A stretch of 64,000 nucleotides of DNA from Adineta ricciae. Its lineage: Eukaryota > Rotifera > Eurotatoria > Adinetida > Adinetidae. How positions within the stretch are numbered: position 1 is the first letter of the stretch; each line of letters opens with the position of its first letter. The stretch spans positions 3,033 to 67,032 of the forward strand of contig CAJNOJ010000294.1 of assembly GCA_905250025.1 (NCBI GenBank). The letters are read 5' to 3'. This document shows, piece after piece, positions 1 through 10,888 of this stretch. A model generated the notes under the pieces. It was not told where the DNA came from. It saw only the letters and a list, made by a program, of their open reading frames with translations, and searched no databases. The translations under genes were made by a program, and so were the position numbers.

Positions 1-348
1 ACAATCACTGGTTTCAAGTAGATCTTGATTACCGCTATTGATATCACATCGAATTCATCAATTTCCAATTTGTTGGCATCAAGAACAATGCTAATCAGCA
101 ATAAATCCGCTACATACATCTTTTCCCTCTCACTTATTGGTTCATTCTTGTGAACCAATAGAAATAAAGCAATGAAAAATATCATATTTTTCAAAAATTT
201 TATTGTGCAAATTGGCTAAAACTGTAATCAGTGGTAGAATATTCTTTTCTCTGAATTATTCTATGTAATTCGAGCAGAAAACTATATATGCCTTTGTGTG
301 GTCTGTTTTCAGACAATCAACCATTGTTCTGAACTGATAGTGAGATTC
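1..348. repeat. Dispersed repeat, left copy (truncated by window edge)
   Basis: This stretch is nearly identical to 6374-6709 continued at 10617-10638, where the second copy is split by a hAT insertion. The repeat may extend beyond the left window edge. Both copies could encode, on the minus strand, a hydrophobic leader-like peptide beginning near MIFFIA, but there is no wider gene context. It flanks the Athena/hAT region on both sides, so it may be part of a larger telomere-associated repeat or element end. Identity unknown. Confidence 0.85.
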
Positions 349-464
349 CAAGGATCCTAATAGCAAGTGTACACAGCAGAATCAAAATGTACGGAACCCT
401 TGCAATATTTAATATACACTCTGATGTACATGTTGTTGCTGAAAGCAGCATGTACGCAGTACAG

Positions 465-510
465 TTGTGTGTGTGAGGGTGAGAGGGTGTGGGTGTGGGT
501 GAGGGTGTGA
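465..510 (+). repeat. Interstitial telomere-like G-rich repeat (TGTGGG variants)
   Basis: The tract holds two perfect TGTGGG units (488-493 and 494-499) flanked by variants such as TGAGGG and GTGTGTG. TGTGGG is the reported Adineta telomere repeat, and endonuclease-deficient Athena Penelope-like elements are known to sit next to such tracts at bdelloid chromosome ends. Here an Athena fragment follows about 1 kb away once the hAT insertion is discounted. The array is short and degenerate, so a former telomere end is an inference. Confidence 0.65.
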
Positions 511-519
511 ATTAAGATA

Positions 520-740
520 GTGAAGTTGATTTCTGATTTCTGCTATCATATAAAATGTAGGCATGAAAGTAAATTTCTGATTTCTGCTTTTCTGTGGTTA
601 TATAAAATATAGGTATGAAAGTAGATTTCTGATTTCTGTTTGTTCCCTTGTTTCCATAGAGTGCTGCATTAGAAATCAGAAATCAGCAATCAGAAATTTG
701 CTCAAAACTGGTACCAATTTGAGATTTGCCACGCCCTCGG
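520..740. repeat. Direct repeat, copy 1 (ATTTCTGATTTCTG motifs, ends TTGCCACGCCCTC)
   Basis: The segment has several GATTTCTGATTTCTG motifs, an inverted AGAAATCAGAAATCAG stretch near 670-700, and ends with TTTGCCACGCCCTC. A diverged copy with the same order of motifs and the same ending lies at about 5035-5275. Removing the hAT element at 966-4976 places the two copies within about 500 bp in direct orientation, just upstream of the Athena reverse transcriptase. Partial tandem copies at element ends are typical of Penelope-like elements, so this may be the Athena terminal repeat. Confidence 0.6.
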
Positions 741-965
741 TCCCATTGGTAGGCGAATCCATTCAGGTTTTACTAAATTTTTACCTAGTTTTTTCGACTT
801 TTTCACTAGAAGGAAGGGTCTTTTGGAGAAAGTAAATACACCATTCGATAGAGCTCATCGAGCTGCATCTTGGTCCGATGTTGGTTCCATTTGGTCCCGT
901 CACCAGGCGAATCCATTCAAGAAAAACTCGAATCCTATTCTAAGATATCCTACGTGACAAATTTT
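741..965. other. Spacer between direct repeat and hAT element 1
   Basis: No gene seen. The spacer contains two short direct repeats around the shared word AGGCGAATCCATTCA (about 751-766 and 905-920). It ends with the left target-site duplication CAAATTTT (958-965) of the hAT element. Confidence 0.5.
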
Positions 966-989
966 CATAGTGGGAGTTAAAACTGGTGT

Positions 990-1150
990 GGTTATAACTC
1001 GAGTTATAACTTTTGAGTTATAACTGATCAACTTTTTGGCGCAAAATTTAATTTAGTTATAACTTTTAACCATGGTTATAACCTTTAACCGCGGTTATAA
1101 CCTTTAACCGTGGTTATAACTTTCAACTGTGGTTATAACCTTGAGTCATA
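990..1150. repeat. Left subterminal palindrome array of hAT element 1
   Basis: The array is built on GTTATAAC cores spaced about 18-20 bp, mostly as GGTTATAACC separated by TTTAACCRYG-type spacers. It includes a 20-bp perfect palindrome at 991-1010 (GTTATAACTC mirrored). The right end of the element has the inverted counterpart. Subterminal repeats in hAT elements commonly bind the transposase; that role is inferred here. Confidence 0.85.
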
Positions 1151-1427
1151 GTTGCCACCGTTTATTTTTGCTATTGTGTGGGAAAATATGTTTTTCTCTC
1201 TCATGTTAGTGAGTAAAAATGGTGAAGAAATCTTTTGAAACATATTCAATGCTACTTCAGCATTGTCTTTTAAGAAATTTCCATTTTCTTCCTGTACAAG
1301 GTTATATTTTGTTAAAAAAGAAGTATTTCATTTACAAAGGACGATTTATTTGAGCATTTTCATTCCATTACTGAAGTAACAATCATAATTAAATAAAGAA
1401 CAGAATAGTTTCATGAAAAAATTTATC

Positions 1428-4023
1428 TTATAGAGCCATTGATTCTGTCAATAAAGTATCAACATCATAATCTTCGTTACATCCATTTTGAGCCACATCG
1501 TCCTCTGTTAGATTATCTGATTCAGCATATTGTTCATAAGTGTCATCGATAAAGCCAAGATCGACAAGTATTCGTTGAAAATCTCTATCGTGCATATTTA
1601 GCAGACACTTGAATTCGAAGATGTTTTCATTATCATTCGACTGTTCTTCATCAATGCATTCTTCTTCACATTTTTCACATAAAAGCTTATGATTATCATT
1701 AACACATTGAATTAGTTCAATTGCATCACCAGAAGTAGAATTCTTATTTTCAGTTGTGTGTGGATTGACAGATAATCCATCAGTTAAATTCAATAACCCT
1801 TCAATATCACCCAAATCAGCAGAATCATTTGAATCGTTCGACCCATTCTTATAAAATGTATGAATTTTTGCAATTGCTTCCAAAGTATATGGATTCAAAC
1901 GATTTCGACGTTTGGCATGTTGCCAATCGAGAACCGAAAATAGTCTCTCAGGCATTACAGCGTGCGGTGTGATTGCAAAAAGTTGTAATGCGATATTCGA
2001 CAAGGAATTTTTGTGAGTACTGTCATTAATCATGGACCACCATGATGCCGGTGTATCGTCTACCAATAAAAGAAGTTAGTTTAAAAATAAAAAACATTAC
2101 TCACCTTGCGTGAAAGTTAGACCATATGGTCCACTTTTGATTTCGTACCGCTGCAAAGCACTAATAACATTTTTTGTCGTGGCTAAGTTATTTCCAATCG
2201 TCTTGCTATATTCAGCAAGGTATTTGTAAACTGCCGAGCGACCATTGGTTAACATTCCGCCACCACGATATTTTGGATGAAGATAATACGCGCTTAAATA
2301 GATATCATTTTGAAATGCCTTGAGTCGTACATTCACTACCCTTTGAACATGTCGGCCGAACATGCGAGTCTCCGTATTTTCAATGAATTTTTCGGTTACC
2401 AAATGAAGATAACATAAGATTAAATAGCAATCTGCTAATGTAAGAGAAGCAGATTGAATAATCGAAATAGCATAAGCTAATGGCTTCATGATTTTGTATA
2501 AATTGTCGATATCATAAAAAAATGAACGATTATTGATAATATTAACGACCTTTGGTGGTGCAATTGATCTATCTGCGGCCACAAGTAATTCAAGTGGTGC
2601 TCGAAGAAGAATGAACGAATGTAAACAATCTGCAACGCTAGACCACCTAGTTGGAACAATTGTATGCAAAGATTCTTTGCGAATCTTGATTCGTTGAGCT
2701 TCTTCTTTCAGCTTCGATTTGAACATGTGTGATTGATTTTGATACGATGTAATGACTGTGATTTTCCTGATTGTGTTCGATGCAAAAACGTGTTTAATCA
2801 TATCACCTAAACATAAAGCACAGTGAGACATCGAGAGTCAAATGTTCAATATGAGATTGAGTTAGAAAAGGAGAAAAACAATACGATATCAAGAAAACTT
2901 CATACTCATTTATCTTGAACGCTCTAATAGGCACTGACAGACTGTCAATGACACTTTTATTATCATATCACCCACGAATCTTACCAGCAATTAAATTGAT
3001 TGCATGCGCAAAACATCGCAGTCCAATAATATGTTGGTGTCCTGGCTTAGAAGTAAACAATTCACGCATTTTTCGCATTGTATTTGGATTGTCAGTAACA
3101 ATTGCACGAATTTTTGATATGATATTAATATTAGTAGAAATTCGAGCCAAAACAGACTCCAGTTTATTGGTCAAAAATTCAGCTGTGTGACTGAAGCTGC
3201 TGACGTCAATAAGAGAAAGAACAATTGCCTTACGACTGTCTGTGATTACGTTGTACTCATATAACGATCGATGACACCGATCACTCCATCCATCAATATT
3301 TAATGTCAGATGTGCTGCTTCAGATAACAATGATTCATTCTGACTTTCGACGTAAGCAAGTTCTTGTGTAAGTGTTTCCTGGGTAATTTTTTTCCTACCA
3401 GGTAAATCATATGATGGATTGATTCTTTTAATAAATTCTACGAAAAAATTGTTATTTATTGTTCGAAAAGAAATTCCATTCATAACAATGGCTCTCAATA
3501 AATAACGATCGATGGTTTGCTGTTCACTATAAGATATTATTCTTGTTGCAAATCGATCCATTGTATGTTGCTTGCGAGACGGAGAATCGGTTGAGGTCAC
3601 CTAAGAAAACCTTTTAGAAGGATATTTTTAATGAAAACATCATACCTCCGTTGATCGTTTCTTTTTTCTCGAAGGTAATGATTCCTCTTCGAAACCGCGC
3701 ATTTTTAGAATAATTTCCTTGCGACCACTTGGATTATAATTGATTATTTGATCGCATTGATGTGCAGCATGCGTGTACATCAAATTAAGCTTTGCAAAAT
3801 TGAAATACTGTGAACAATATTTGCATTGAGCTTTTCGATGACCGGGTGTTTTTGCAGGACCCATATCATCAAAATGAGACCAGATAACATCACGTTGACG
3901 ACCACCAAGTTTCGGTGAATCAAACGTGACTGATGATGATATATCAATTATATCTTCACTTGATGGTGATTGTGGATCATGGGACGATGATGAAGGTGTT
4001 GTGCAATTTGGCATTGTATTCAA
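1428..4023 (-). CDS. hAT transposase with BED zinc finger (hAT element 1), 4 exons
   Basis: DNA transposase of the hAT superfamily, acting on the ends of its own element. Exons on the minus strand are 4023-3646, 3600-2985, 2806-2105 and 2059-1428. Introns of 45, 178 and 45 bp all have GT-AG ends, and the exons sum to 2328 nt, an uninterrupted 775-aa frame. The N-terminus has a BED finger (WSHFDD, then CKYC and a downstream H/C pair). The middle has the hAT block with LNIDGWSD and CFAHAINLI. The C-terminus has the dimerisation block around AITPHAVMPERLFSVL. It ends in a short acidic tail. No disabling mutation was seen, so it is probably functional. The only ambiguity is the exact start; 4023 is the first ATG and gives an Asn/Ser-rich leader. 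Confidence 0.9.
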
Positions 4024-4813
4024 TGAAAACTAGTACAGAATCGAAGACGACCAATATTGTTTTACTGGTGAAATGAATCGTATATAAACGAAGCTATGTA
4101 AATTTTATCGACTTTTATACATTTGTACGATCCAGGTCCGACGAGACGGATAAAGAAAATATCGGATCCTTTATACTACTTTATATAGTCTCGATCGTGT
4201 GTCTTCTTTCGTTCTTACGATTTGTCAATATTTCATCGGAACAAAAACGATGAGAAATAGGCAAGGCAAAGAAGAAAACAAAATTATACGTTTTAGTCGA
4301 CTGTGTTTATTATACATATGTATAGTTACGCTGAGAAACAGAAAATTCAAACACGTTTCCACAACATTGTCTTGATGGAGATAAAAGAAAATTATGCAGT
4401 GAAGATCCATATATTCTAACAAAGGTGCAAGAATAAATATTTATTTTATAAATATTGGAGTTTATTTGGTTGAGGTTATACCTCAGGATTTTGAAATTAT
4501 TTTTTTGTGAAACAACGATCAGAAACTAGTAGCCCATATACATAAGATTCTTCTTGTTATTGATAACTTCTATTATAAGTTGTTTTTCGAATAGCAGTCT
4601 CAATTCAATTTACCGAACCTGAGATTAGAGAGAAAACTTACTGAACTATGTTTAACGTGCTTAACAAGAGAAAAAACCTCAAATCAACCCTTTCTGTTAG
4701 TTGAAAATATTCAAACATTCGGCTAATACTTGCCGTACTTGACGGCCTTTGATCACGTAGCACTCTTTCTTACAAATAGCATACCGATAGTAATTGTAAT
4801 TGTAATAAAAGAA
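4024..4813. other. Non-coding 5' region of hAT element 1
   Basis: About 790 bp between the transposase start and the right subterminal array. No coding signal or known motif was seen; it presumably includes the transposase promoter. Confidence 0.5.
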
Positions 4814-4910
4814 CTTATAACCACAGTTAAAAGTTATAACCACGGTTAAAGGTTATAACCATGGTTGAAGGTTATAACCACGGTTAAAGGTTATAACTAT
4901 GGTTATAACC
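4814..4910. repeat. Right subterminal palindrome array of hAT element 1
   Basis: At least five GTTATAACC-type cores at roughly 20-bp spacing, in units of the form GGTTATAACCACGGTTAAA. This is the inverted counterpart of the array at 990-1150. It lies about 65 bp inside the right terminal inverted repeat. Confidence 0.85.
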
Positions 4911-5034
4911 ATTTTAACTTTTTGCTATTCTTCTCAACTTTTAACTTTTCAAAAATCCGTTTTAACTCCCACTATGCAAATTTTTAGTTCTGAAGGGTGT
5001 GGGCGAAGGTGATATAGTGCAGATGTGGATGAAA

Positions 5035-5275
5035 ATAATGAAGTAGATGTCTGATTTCTACTTTGGTATTTACCAATGACACTCTTATTTGAACATGATG
5101 AATTGTTATCATTATATAGGAGAATTTTAAAATTTCATATCAGAAAGTAAACTTCTGATTGGTAGTTTTAATAATGCAGAGTGTGAGAGTAGATTTCTAC
5201 AGAATATGCAGAAATCAGAGGTAGGAATTCGCTAAAAACTGGTTACAATGCGACATTTGCCACGCCCTCTAAAAT
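5035..5275. repeat. Direct repeat, copy 2
   Basis: Diverged copy of 520-740: GTCTGATTTCTAC and TTTCTG motifs, then an AGAAATCAGAGG stretch, AAAACTGG, and the ending ATTTGCCACGCCCTC. It lies immediately upstream of the Athena fragment. A single TGTGGG also occurs just before it near 4997-5003. Confidence 0.55.
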
Positions 5276-5476
5276 CCAATGAATAAGATTCAAATAAAAT
5301 ATATATCGTATAAGATTATATTTTTCATTAAATTACAAATTTGATTATGTGACGAATCACATGATGTGTCTCTCTTAAACACGTCACCACCTATTTTATA
5401 ACATCTACGCATTCTCTTTGTTCGCCTCAGCGGTCAAACCGTGGGGTATATATATATATCCATGGAGGAAATGTGA

Positions 5477-6163
5477 AAGGGCAGATTATTGGAAATAAAC
5501 AAAAGCGACGTAGTGAAACGAGGAAATCATGACACTCATCTGTGCATATTCGATATCACACATTTATATACAATGTTACCACAACAATAATCTTTGAATA
5601 TTCTAACCGAGTTTCTCATGGAGCATGGTTATCGAAAAGTGAAAGACGTCCCAATTGACGCCATTCGGAAATTAGCTCGTCCTGTCATCACAGAAAATGT
5701 TTTTACCTATGCGAAGAAATTCTGTCGACAAGTCATCTGTGGTGCAATAGGATCTGCATTCACTTTAACGTTGGCGAATATATTCATGTGGAAATGGGAA
5801 AAGAAATTTGCCCAACGACAAGCATCTTCAAACGAAATCTATGGCCGGTAGGATTTACCTTTCCACTCGTCATCTCACATTCTTTCACGTTAGATATATT
5901 GATGATGTCTTTTTCACTTCGAATAAGGCATTAGACAAAGTTAATGAAATGCTAGATACGGCTAACAATTGGCACCCAAACATTAAACTGGCGCGCAACA
6001 TTGGATGTGATGTGTCATTTTTGGATGTTCATATCGAAAACAAGAATGGCACCTTGACAACATCAGTTCATCATAAGGAAGCAGCTGAACCATATGTGGT
6101 ACCGTTTACATCTGATCATCCGAAACATGTATTCGGAAATATCATTCATACTGCTCTTTTACG
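5477..6163 (+). pseudogene. Athena-type Penelope-like reverse transcriptase, 5'-truncated, with an intron before YIDD
   Basis: Retroelement reverse transcriptase fragment. The frame is open from 5477 and reads FDITHLYTMLP (motif A, about 5549-5581), then an in-frame TAA at 5588, then a GAIGSAFTLTLANIFMWKWE block (about 5737-5800). The catalytic YIDD (motif C) follows directly if a 46-bp GT-AG intron at 5848-5893 is removed, giving the joined reading EIYG-RYIDDVFF. Intron-containing Athena elements are known from bdelloids. The 5' part with fingers motifs is missing, and the 3' part is cut by an N at 6164. The stop and truncation make it non-functional. A telomere-like tract lies upstream. Confidence 0.85.
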
Positions 6164-6164
6164 N
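6164..6164. other. Single N (probable scaffold join) inside Athena remnant
   Basis: A lone N interrupts the Athena reading frame. Downstream sequence to 6373 has no clear reverse transcriptase similarity that I can recognise, so adjacency across this point is uncertain. Confidence 0.7.
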
Positions 6165-6373
6165 TACCACTAATACCTGCTGACATTCGCTCACGAACTT
6201 GTGATGGCTCTGAAATTCCTGGGACTGGTGAAACTCGACGAGCTCCACAACTTTGTCTAACGACACTTTTCTGCCAGACTCTTCCTTCAGTCCGAAATAT
6301 GTCAAAAACCGACCCTAATCCGTGAAAAACCTAGGTTTTGGCGCCTAGTTTGGCCTAAAAGTGCTTTCCAATG

Positions 6374-6709
6374 GTACAATCACTGGTTTCAAGTAGATCT
6401 TGATTACCGCTATTGATATCACATCGAATTCATCAATTTCCAATTTGTTGGCATCAAGAACAATGCTAATCAGCAATAAATCCGCTACATACATCTCTTC
6501 CCTCTCACTTATTGGATCATTCTTGTGAACCAATAGAAATGAAGCAATGAAAAATATCATATTTTTCAAAAATTTTATTGTGCAAATGGGCTAAAACTGT
6601 AATTAGTGGTAGAATATTCTTTTCTCTGAATTATTCTATGTAATTCGAGCAGAAAACTATATATGCCTTTGTGTGGTCTGTTTTCAGATAATCAACCATT
6701 GTTCTGAAC
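6374..6709. repeat. Dispersed repeat, right copy (interrupted by hAT element 2)
   Basis: Near-identical to 1-333; the match resumes at 10617-10638 after the hAT element. The interruption point coincides with the 8-bp target duplication TTCTGAAC, so the intact left copy shows the empty-site sequence. Minus strand 6569-6345 would encode a hydrophobic leader followed by an acidic stretch; its reality as a gene is unsupported. Confidence 0.85.
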
Positions 6710-9700
6710 CAGCGTTTTTAATAGGAATCTGAAACAAAGAGTCATCAGGCACTTTGAAATCGTTAGTAAAGTACCAAATGGTATTTTGCTAATTGAGGCA
6801 AGGTACCACAAAGTATCATAAATACAATATTTTCTATAAAAACACAAGGGAATGCGATTTCTGTTCTTTTCTCTTTAATAAAAAAAATATGTTCATCCAA
6901 AAAACAAACAGTACGAAATATCAAAATGAAGTCATACATTAAGAGAAAGATGAAAACATATTTATATATAAATATATTAAACGAAATACAAATAATAAAA
7001 TAGTTTTCCCAAATCCTTATTTACTATTCAACGTAAGTATATACATATGTGTATATATAATATGATCAATGACAAAACACAAATTGTTATTCTTCCTCTT
7101 CAACATGCATATCGATGCAATCGGTGCAAAACCACGTAGTAGTTGTAGTTGATATACCTAATTTAATTCGACAAGTGTTACACAACCATCTGGAACAATT
7201 GTCTTCGATCCAGCTATAGAATTCATTTTGATGACAACATTGAATTGCATTCATTTCTTCTGAATCATCTCCAGCAATATATTTTCCACAACCATTAGCA
7301 CATTTAATAGCATTTGCCTTTCGCTTTTTTGGTTGACTTGAAAGATTGCTCATTGCACTAGATTGTTTTTTTCTTTTCTCACAACGACGAACTTGTTTAA
7401 TTGGATCATAATCTTTTTCAACATCAATAATCAATTGTGCTCTTTGAATTCTTCGATTTTCACTTGGTTTATTCCATGAATCGTAGGCTTCTTGAACAAT
7501 TTGCCTACATCGATTACTGAAACAAGATAAACATAAAACCGATAACTCTTACCGATTTAAAACAGTAGTTTTACCTTCGTAAATCTTCTGAACATAATAA
7601 ACGAACATTCATCAATACGTCGAGAGTTTCAATTGTAATTCGAGAACGTCCATTTGTTTGTATGCGATTTGCAATTGAATAACCACGTTCACATTCAGCT
7701 GAGTTTATTGGAGATATTAAATAAATTGATAACAAAATCAACATATTTTTGTATCGTTCGTGAAAACAGTCATCAACAGCTTCTCTCCATAAAATAAAAG
7801 ATTTCCAAAAAACTCTTCGAGAATTTTTCTGTTGATTATTAGCAGCAAATTCACTTAATGGTATTTTTATTGTTTCCCATTCAATTTTACATTGATCCAA
7901 ATCAAAACCATTTAATTTTTTATATTTTAAACGAAGATAATTAAGTTCTTGTCGACCATAAGAAGATTTAGCAACTTCTGTTGCATATTTTATTAAATAA
8001 TCAGGTTCAAATAAAACGATAAAACATTCCTGTGTTTTACACGGTTTAAATCGTTTTTCAAGTTCAATTAATAATCGATCAATATGTAGAAAACATTCAT
8101 TATAAAGTTTAGTACGATCGGTCAGAATAACTTGAAAAGCTCCAAATGAATTGTTAGTATTAATCAAATTTACATAATCAGTTAATGAAGGACCGAGTAT
8201 TGGTTCTTGTTTGTTCTTTTCAGAAAGCCAATTATTTAATATTTTTTTCTTTTGATCAAGTATATTCATAAAGGTAAAATATGGTAAATCATCATCTTGT
8301 AAGATTTTTGTTAATTCTCCTGTTAATAATAAGATGTTATTATAATGAACATAGTAATTTCATCTTACCAAGGACACATTCGTGTAAATCGTAGTGAAAA
8401 TATAGCAAGAACAAAAAATCATCATTGAGAATTAAGTTCAATAGTTCTGTTGCAGCTTCACGATCATCATGAACTAAATTCTTCTTTAATTTGATCTCTT
8501 CTAAAGTTGCTAGTAGAGCTTGATTTGCTATAATTAAATAAATGACTTACAATAAAGATTAGATAGTTTCTAGAGAAATTTTACTCGGTGTAACATTCAG
8601 TACAATTGGTTTTATTGAATCTCGAATACTTGTCCATCGTATATGAAACAATCGTTTGAATTTTAATTCAGGTATTTCTAATAAATTTTGCCATGATTTT
8701 AATTTTGCTGTTCGAGTTGCACTCGAACCAAAATATTGATAAATCTTTCCAATGATGTTTTCCAGATGTAAAATTAAATCACGTTTTTTCGCTTTATCAT
8801 CTTTTTCTAAATAATATTGTTTATTTGATGAACAAAACTATACAATTCATACCGTTTTTCATATAACCAGCTTGACTACCAACAAGTGCAAATGAATGCG
8901 CTACACATGTATTTAATTCCACAAAATCCAAATCCAAATCTTGTTTTAGTTTTGTTACAACACCGTTGTTGATACCTACTGAAATTAAAATTAATTATCT
9001 TAAGATTAGATCGTTACCTGTGAAAGTTGCCGCATTATCAGTAGCAAACCAGCAAGTTTTTTCAGGATTAACATCGTCTTTTTGCCAAAATGTTTTCATG
9101 GAATTGACGATATTAAGAGCTGTACCATCACCAGACAAACCTATTATTCCATAAAACCTTGTCTTAGCTTCACCTTGTTCAAAATATCTGACATAAATTA
9201 TTAGACTTTTTTCTACAGTACGAGATGTACTTTCATCAAGCATCCATCCTAAACAATCAACAATGTCATGGATGTAAATTTTGAATTTCTTCTTACCGAT
9301 TGATGGACTGTCGTTGATTTTTTCAACGATTTCTTGATGTAAATAAGATGCAACATGACGTAAAAATCCTAATGCTGCATTATCATTTCTATATGTTATT
9401 CCGCCTAATTCTGCCGGTAATAATTTCACACCAACAGCTTCAAGTAATGTACACAATTTATCGTATAAATTCAACGGTTGATCTTGTTGACATAAATGAA
9501 TTGCTGATAAAATTAAATTTTGAATAGCTTCTTCATGTTTACTTCGTTCTTTAATTTGGGTTTCAGACCAACTAGGTTGAGAACGACTGGTAGTTTGTAA
9601 TTCAAGATTTTGAGCAATTTTATGAACTTCATTTTGATGATGTTCTCTAATTTTCGATATTTTCATTATTTCATACCCAGAAGTTGACCACAAGTTAGGT

Positions 9701-10616
9701 TTTCCATTTGAATTAATTGTTCTGTTATGTGCTTCACATAGCTTACAATGCATAGTCTCCATGTTATTTTCATTCTTTTTCATGTACAACCAGCAGATAG
9801 ATTTTTCTCGACATTTGTTTGACACATCAAATATATAAGTTCGATAAAATGACTCCGGTAACTTTTCCCATGCGCATACATATCGACGATTTTGTCGTTT
9901 CAATGATTTATATGATGTTTGATCTAAAGTTGTTGCTTTATTATCACAAGAGTAATTGATTGGACTAATTGTACTTTTACTATCAGCCGTTGCTTCTTTT
10001 TCTTGACAAGAAGTTTGATTGGTATCATCCGATAAATAGATTGAATCATTTAAATCGTCCCCATCTAAATCAATTTCATTTGTTGACAACAATTCGCTAG
10101 ATAATTTGTAAACATTCATTTGTTTAATTACGAGTTGCTCAAAGCATATATAAAAGAAGCAGGTAAAATTGATTTATACTAATATATTCACTTGATTAAT
10201 AAATAATAACTCATAGGACAAGTAATAAAATTGAATAATTGCAATTTGCAAATCACGATTTATGTTCGAGTTAGGAAAAGACGAATATTGAAGACAAGAA
10301 AACGAAGAATAGCCGATTATAGTCGAAAAACAAGACTATTTATGTAAAAATACACAGTTATATATCTAATAAATTGGATGACAATAAAATAAAGAAAAAC
10401 TGTTCAGCTCCATCTATAACTAAACATGAAAGGAGGATGAAAAGAATTTTCTATTTAATGGCGTATAACAAACGAGCAAAGTGCCTTTTTATTTTTCAAA
10501 GTACCAGCAAGGTCCTCTGCTTTTTCCTACAGAGTGCCAAATCAAGTACCATTTTAAAATCGTAAGTACCACGGGTACTTTGCTCTTGCTTGTGGTACTT
10601 AATATTAAAAACACTG
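6710..10616 (-). mobile_element. Complete hAT-superfamily DNA transposon 2 (3907 bp)
   Basis: Ends are 14-bp inverted repeats CAGYGTTTTTAATA (one mismatch: CAGC left, CAGT right) flanked by a perfect 8-bp target duplication TTCTGAAC (6702-6709 and 10617-10624). The allelic empty site is visible in the repeat copy near 325-340. Subterminal regions are rich in GGTAC/AGTACC words at both ends, likely transposase-binding sites. One minus-strand transposase of six exons fills the element. The TIR and transposase differ from those of the element at 966-4976, so these are two unrelated hAT families. Confidence 0.95.
7087..10119 (-). CDS. hAT transposase (hAT element 2), 6 exons, 927 aa
   Basis: Exons on the minus strand are 10119-9018, 8978-8853, 8806-8585, 8527-8369, 8319-7575 and 7516-7087. 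All five introns (38-58 bp) are GT-AG and the exons sum to 2784 nt, one open frame. An acidic leader is followed by a BED-like finger region (residues about 120-170, with C-x2-C in MHCKLCEAH). Next come a DEST/GDGTAL-containing hAT core and WFATDNAATFTG. The C-terminal dimerisation block reads SPINSAECERGYSIANRI. An extra Cys-rich tail (CANGCGKYI, CNTCRIKL, WFCTDCID) resembles a PHD- or RING-like zinc module. Nothing suggests inactivation. It resembles ZNF862/C17orf113-type hAT proteins. Confidence 0.9.
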
Positions 10617-10624
10617 TTCTGAAC

Positions 10625-10835
10625 TGATAGTGAGATTCTATAATTTTTCTCATTGGTGATTTTCTTCTGTTGAAGAAAGAACATGAAAGTAAGTATGCAT
10701 TGAAACGAAAATCTTATCTCGCAAATTTTTTGAGAATTGAGTTTAAAAATTTCCGCAGCTTAAAACTAAAAATTAGTATTTTGGCCAGAAATAACAAACG
10801 GAATTTTTTGATTTTTTCGGTTGGGGTTGGGGTGA
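10625..10835. other. Unassigned sequence ending in a TTGGGG-like tract
   Basis: No gene recognised. A short Lys-rich frame at 10670-10830 is not convincing. The last bases before the N are G-rich, with TTGGGG repeated twice, which could be a degenerate telomere-like tract. Confidence 0.4.
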
Positions 10836-10836
10836 N
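10836..10836. other. Single N (probable scaffold join)
   Basis: A lone N directly after a TTGGGG-type G-rich run. Unlike the Ns at 14682, 44669 and 53430, no duplicated flank was recognised here. Confidence 0.7.
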
Positions 10837-10888
10837 GATCGACTTTCAAACTGAACGATTGGGTTTTCTTTTATTGTCGCTTCTACAG

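Larger units (their letters stand above)
966..4976 (-). mobile_element. Complete hAT-superfamily DNA transposon 1 (4011 bp)
   Basis: The element is bounded by perfect 18-bp terminal inverted repeats beginning CATAGTGGGAGTTAAAAC and by an exact 8-bp target duplication CAAATTTT (958-965 and 4977-4984). An 8-bp duplication is the hAT hallmark. Inside both ends lie arrays of the palindrome GGTTATAACC in inverted orientation. The minus strand carries a BED-finger/hAT transposase whose four exons join into one open frame. Perfect ends and an open frame imply recent, possibly ongoing, mobility. It inserted between two direct repeats beside the Athena fragment. Confidence 0.93.

Noticed and set aside
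990-1150. CRISPR-like array of short regular repeats
   Set aside because: Repeats are palindromic cores with near-constant spacers inside a hAT element and have an inverted partner at the other end; the sequence is eukaryotic.
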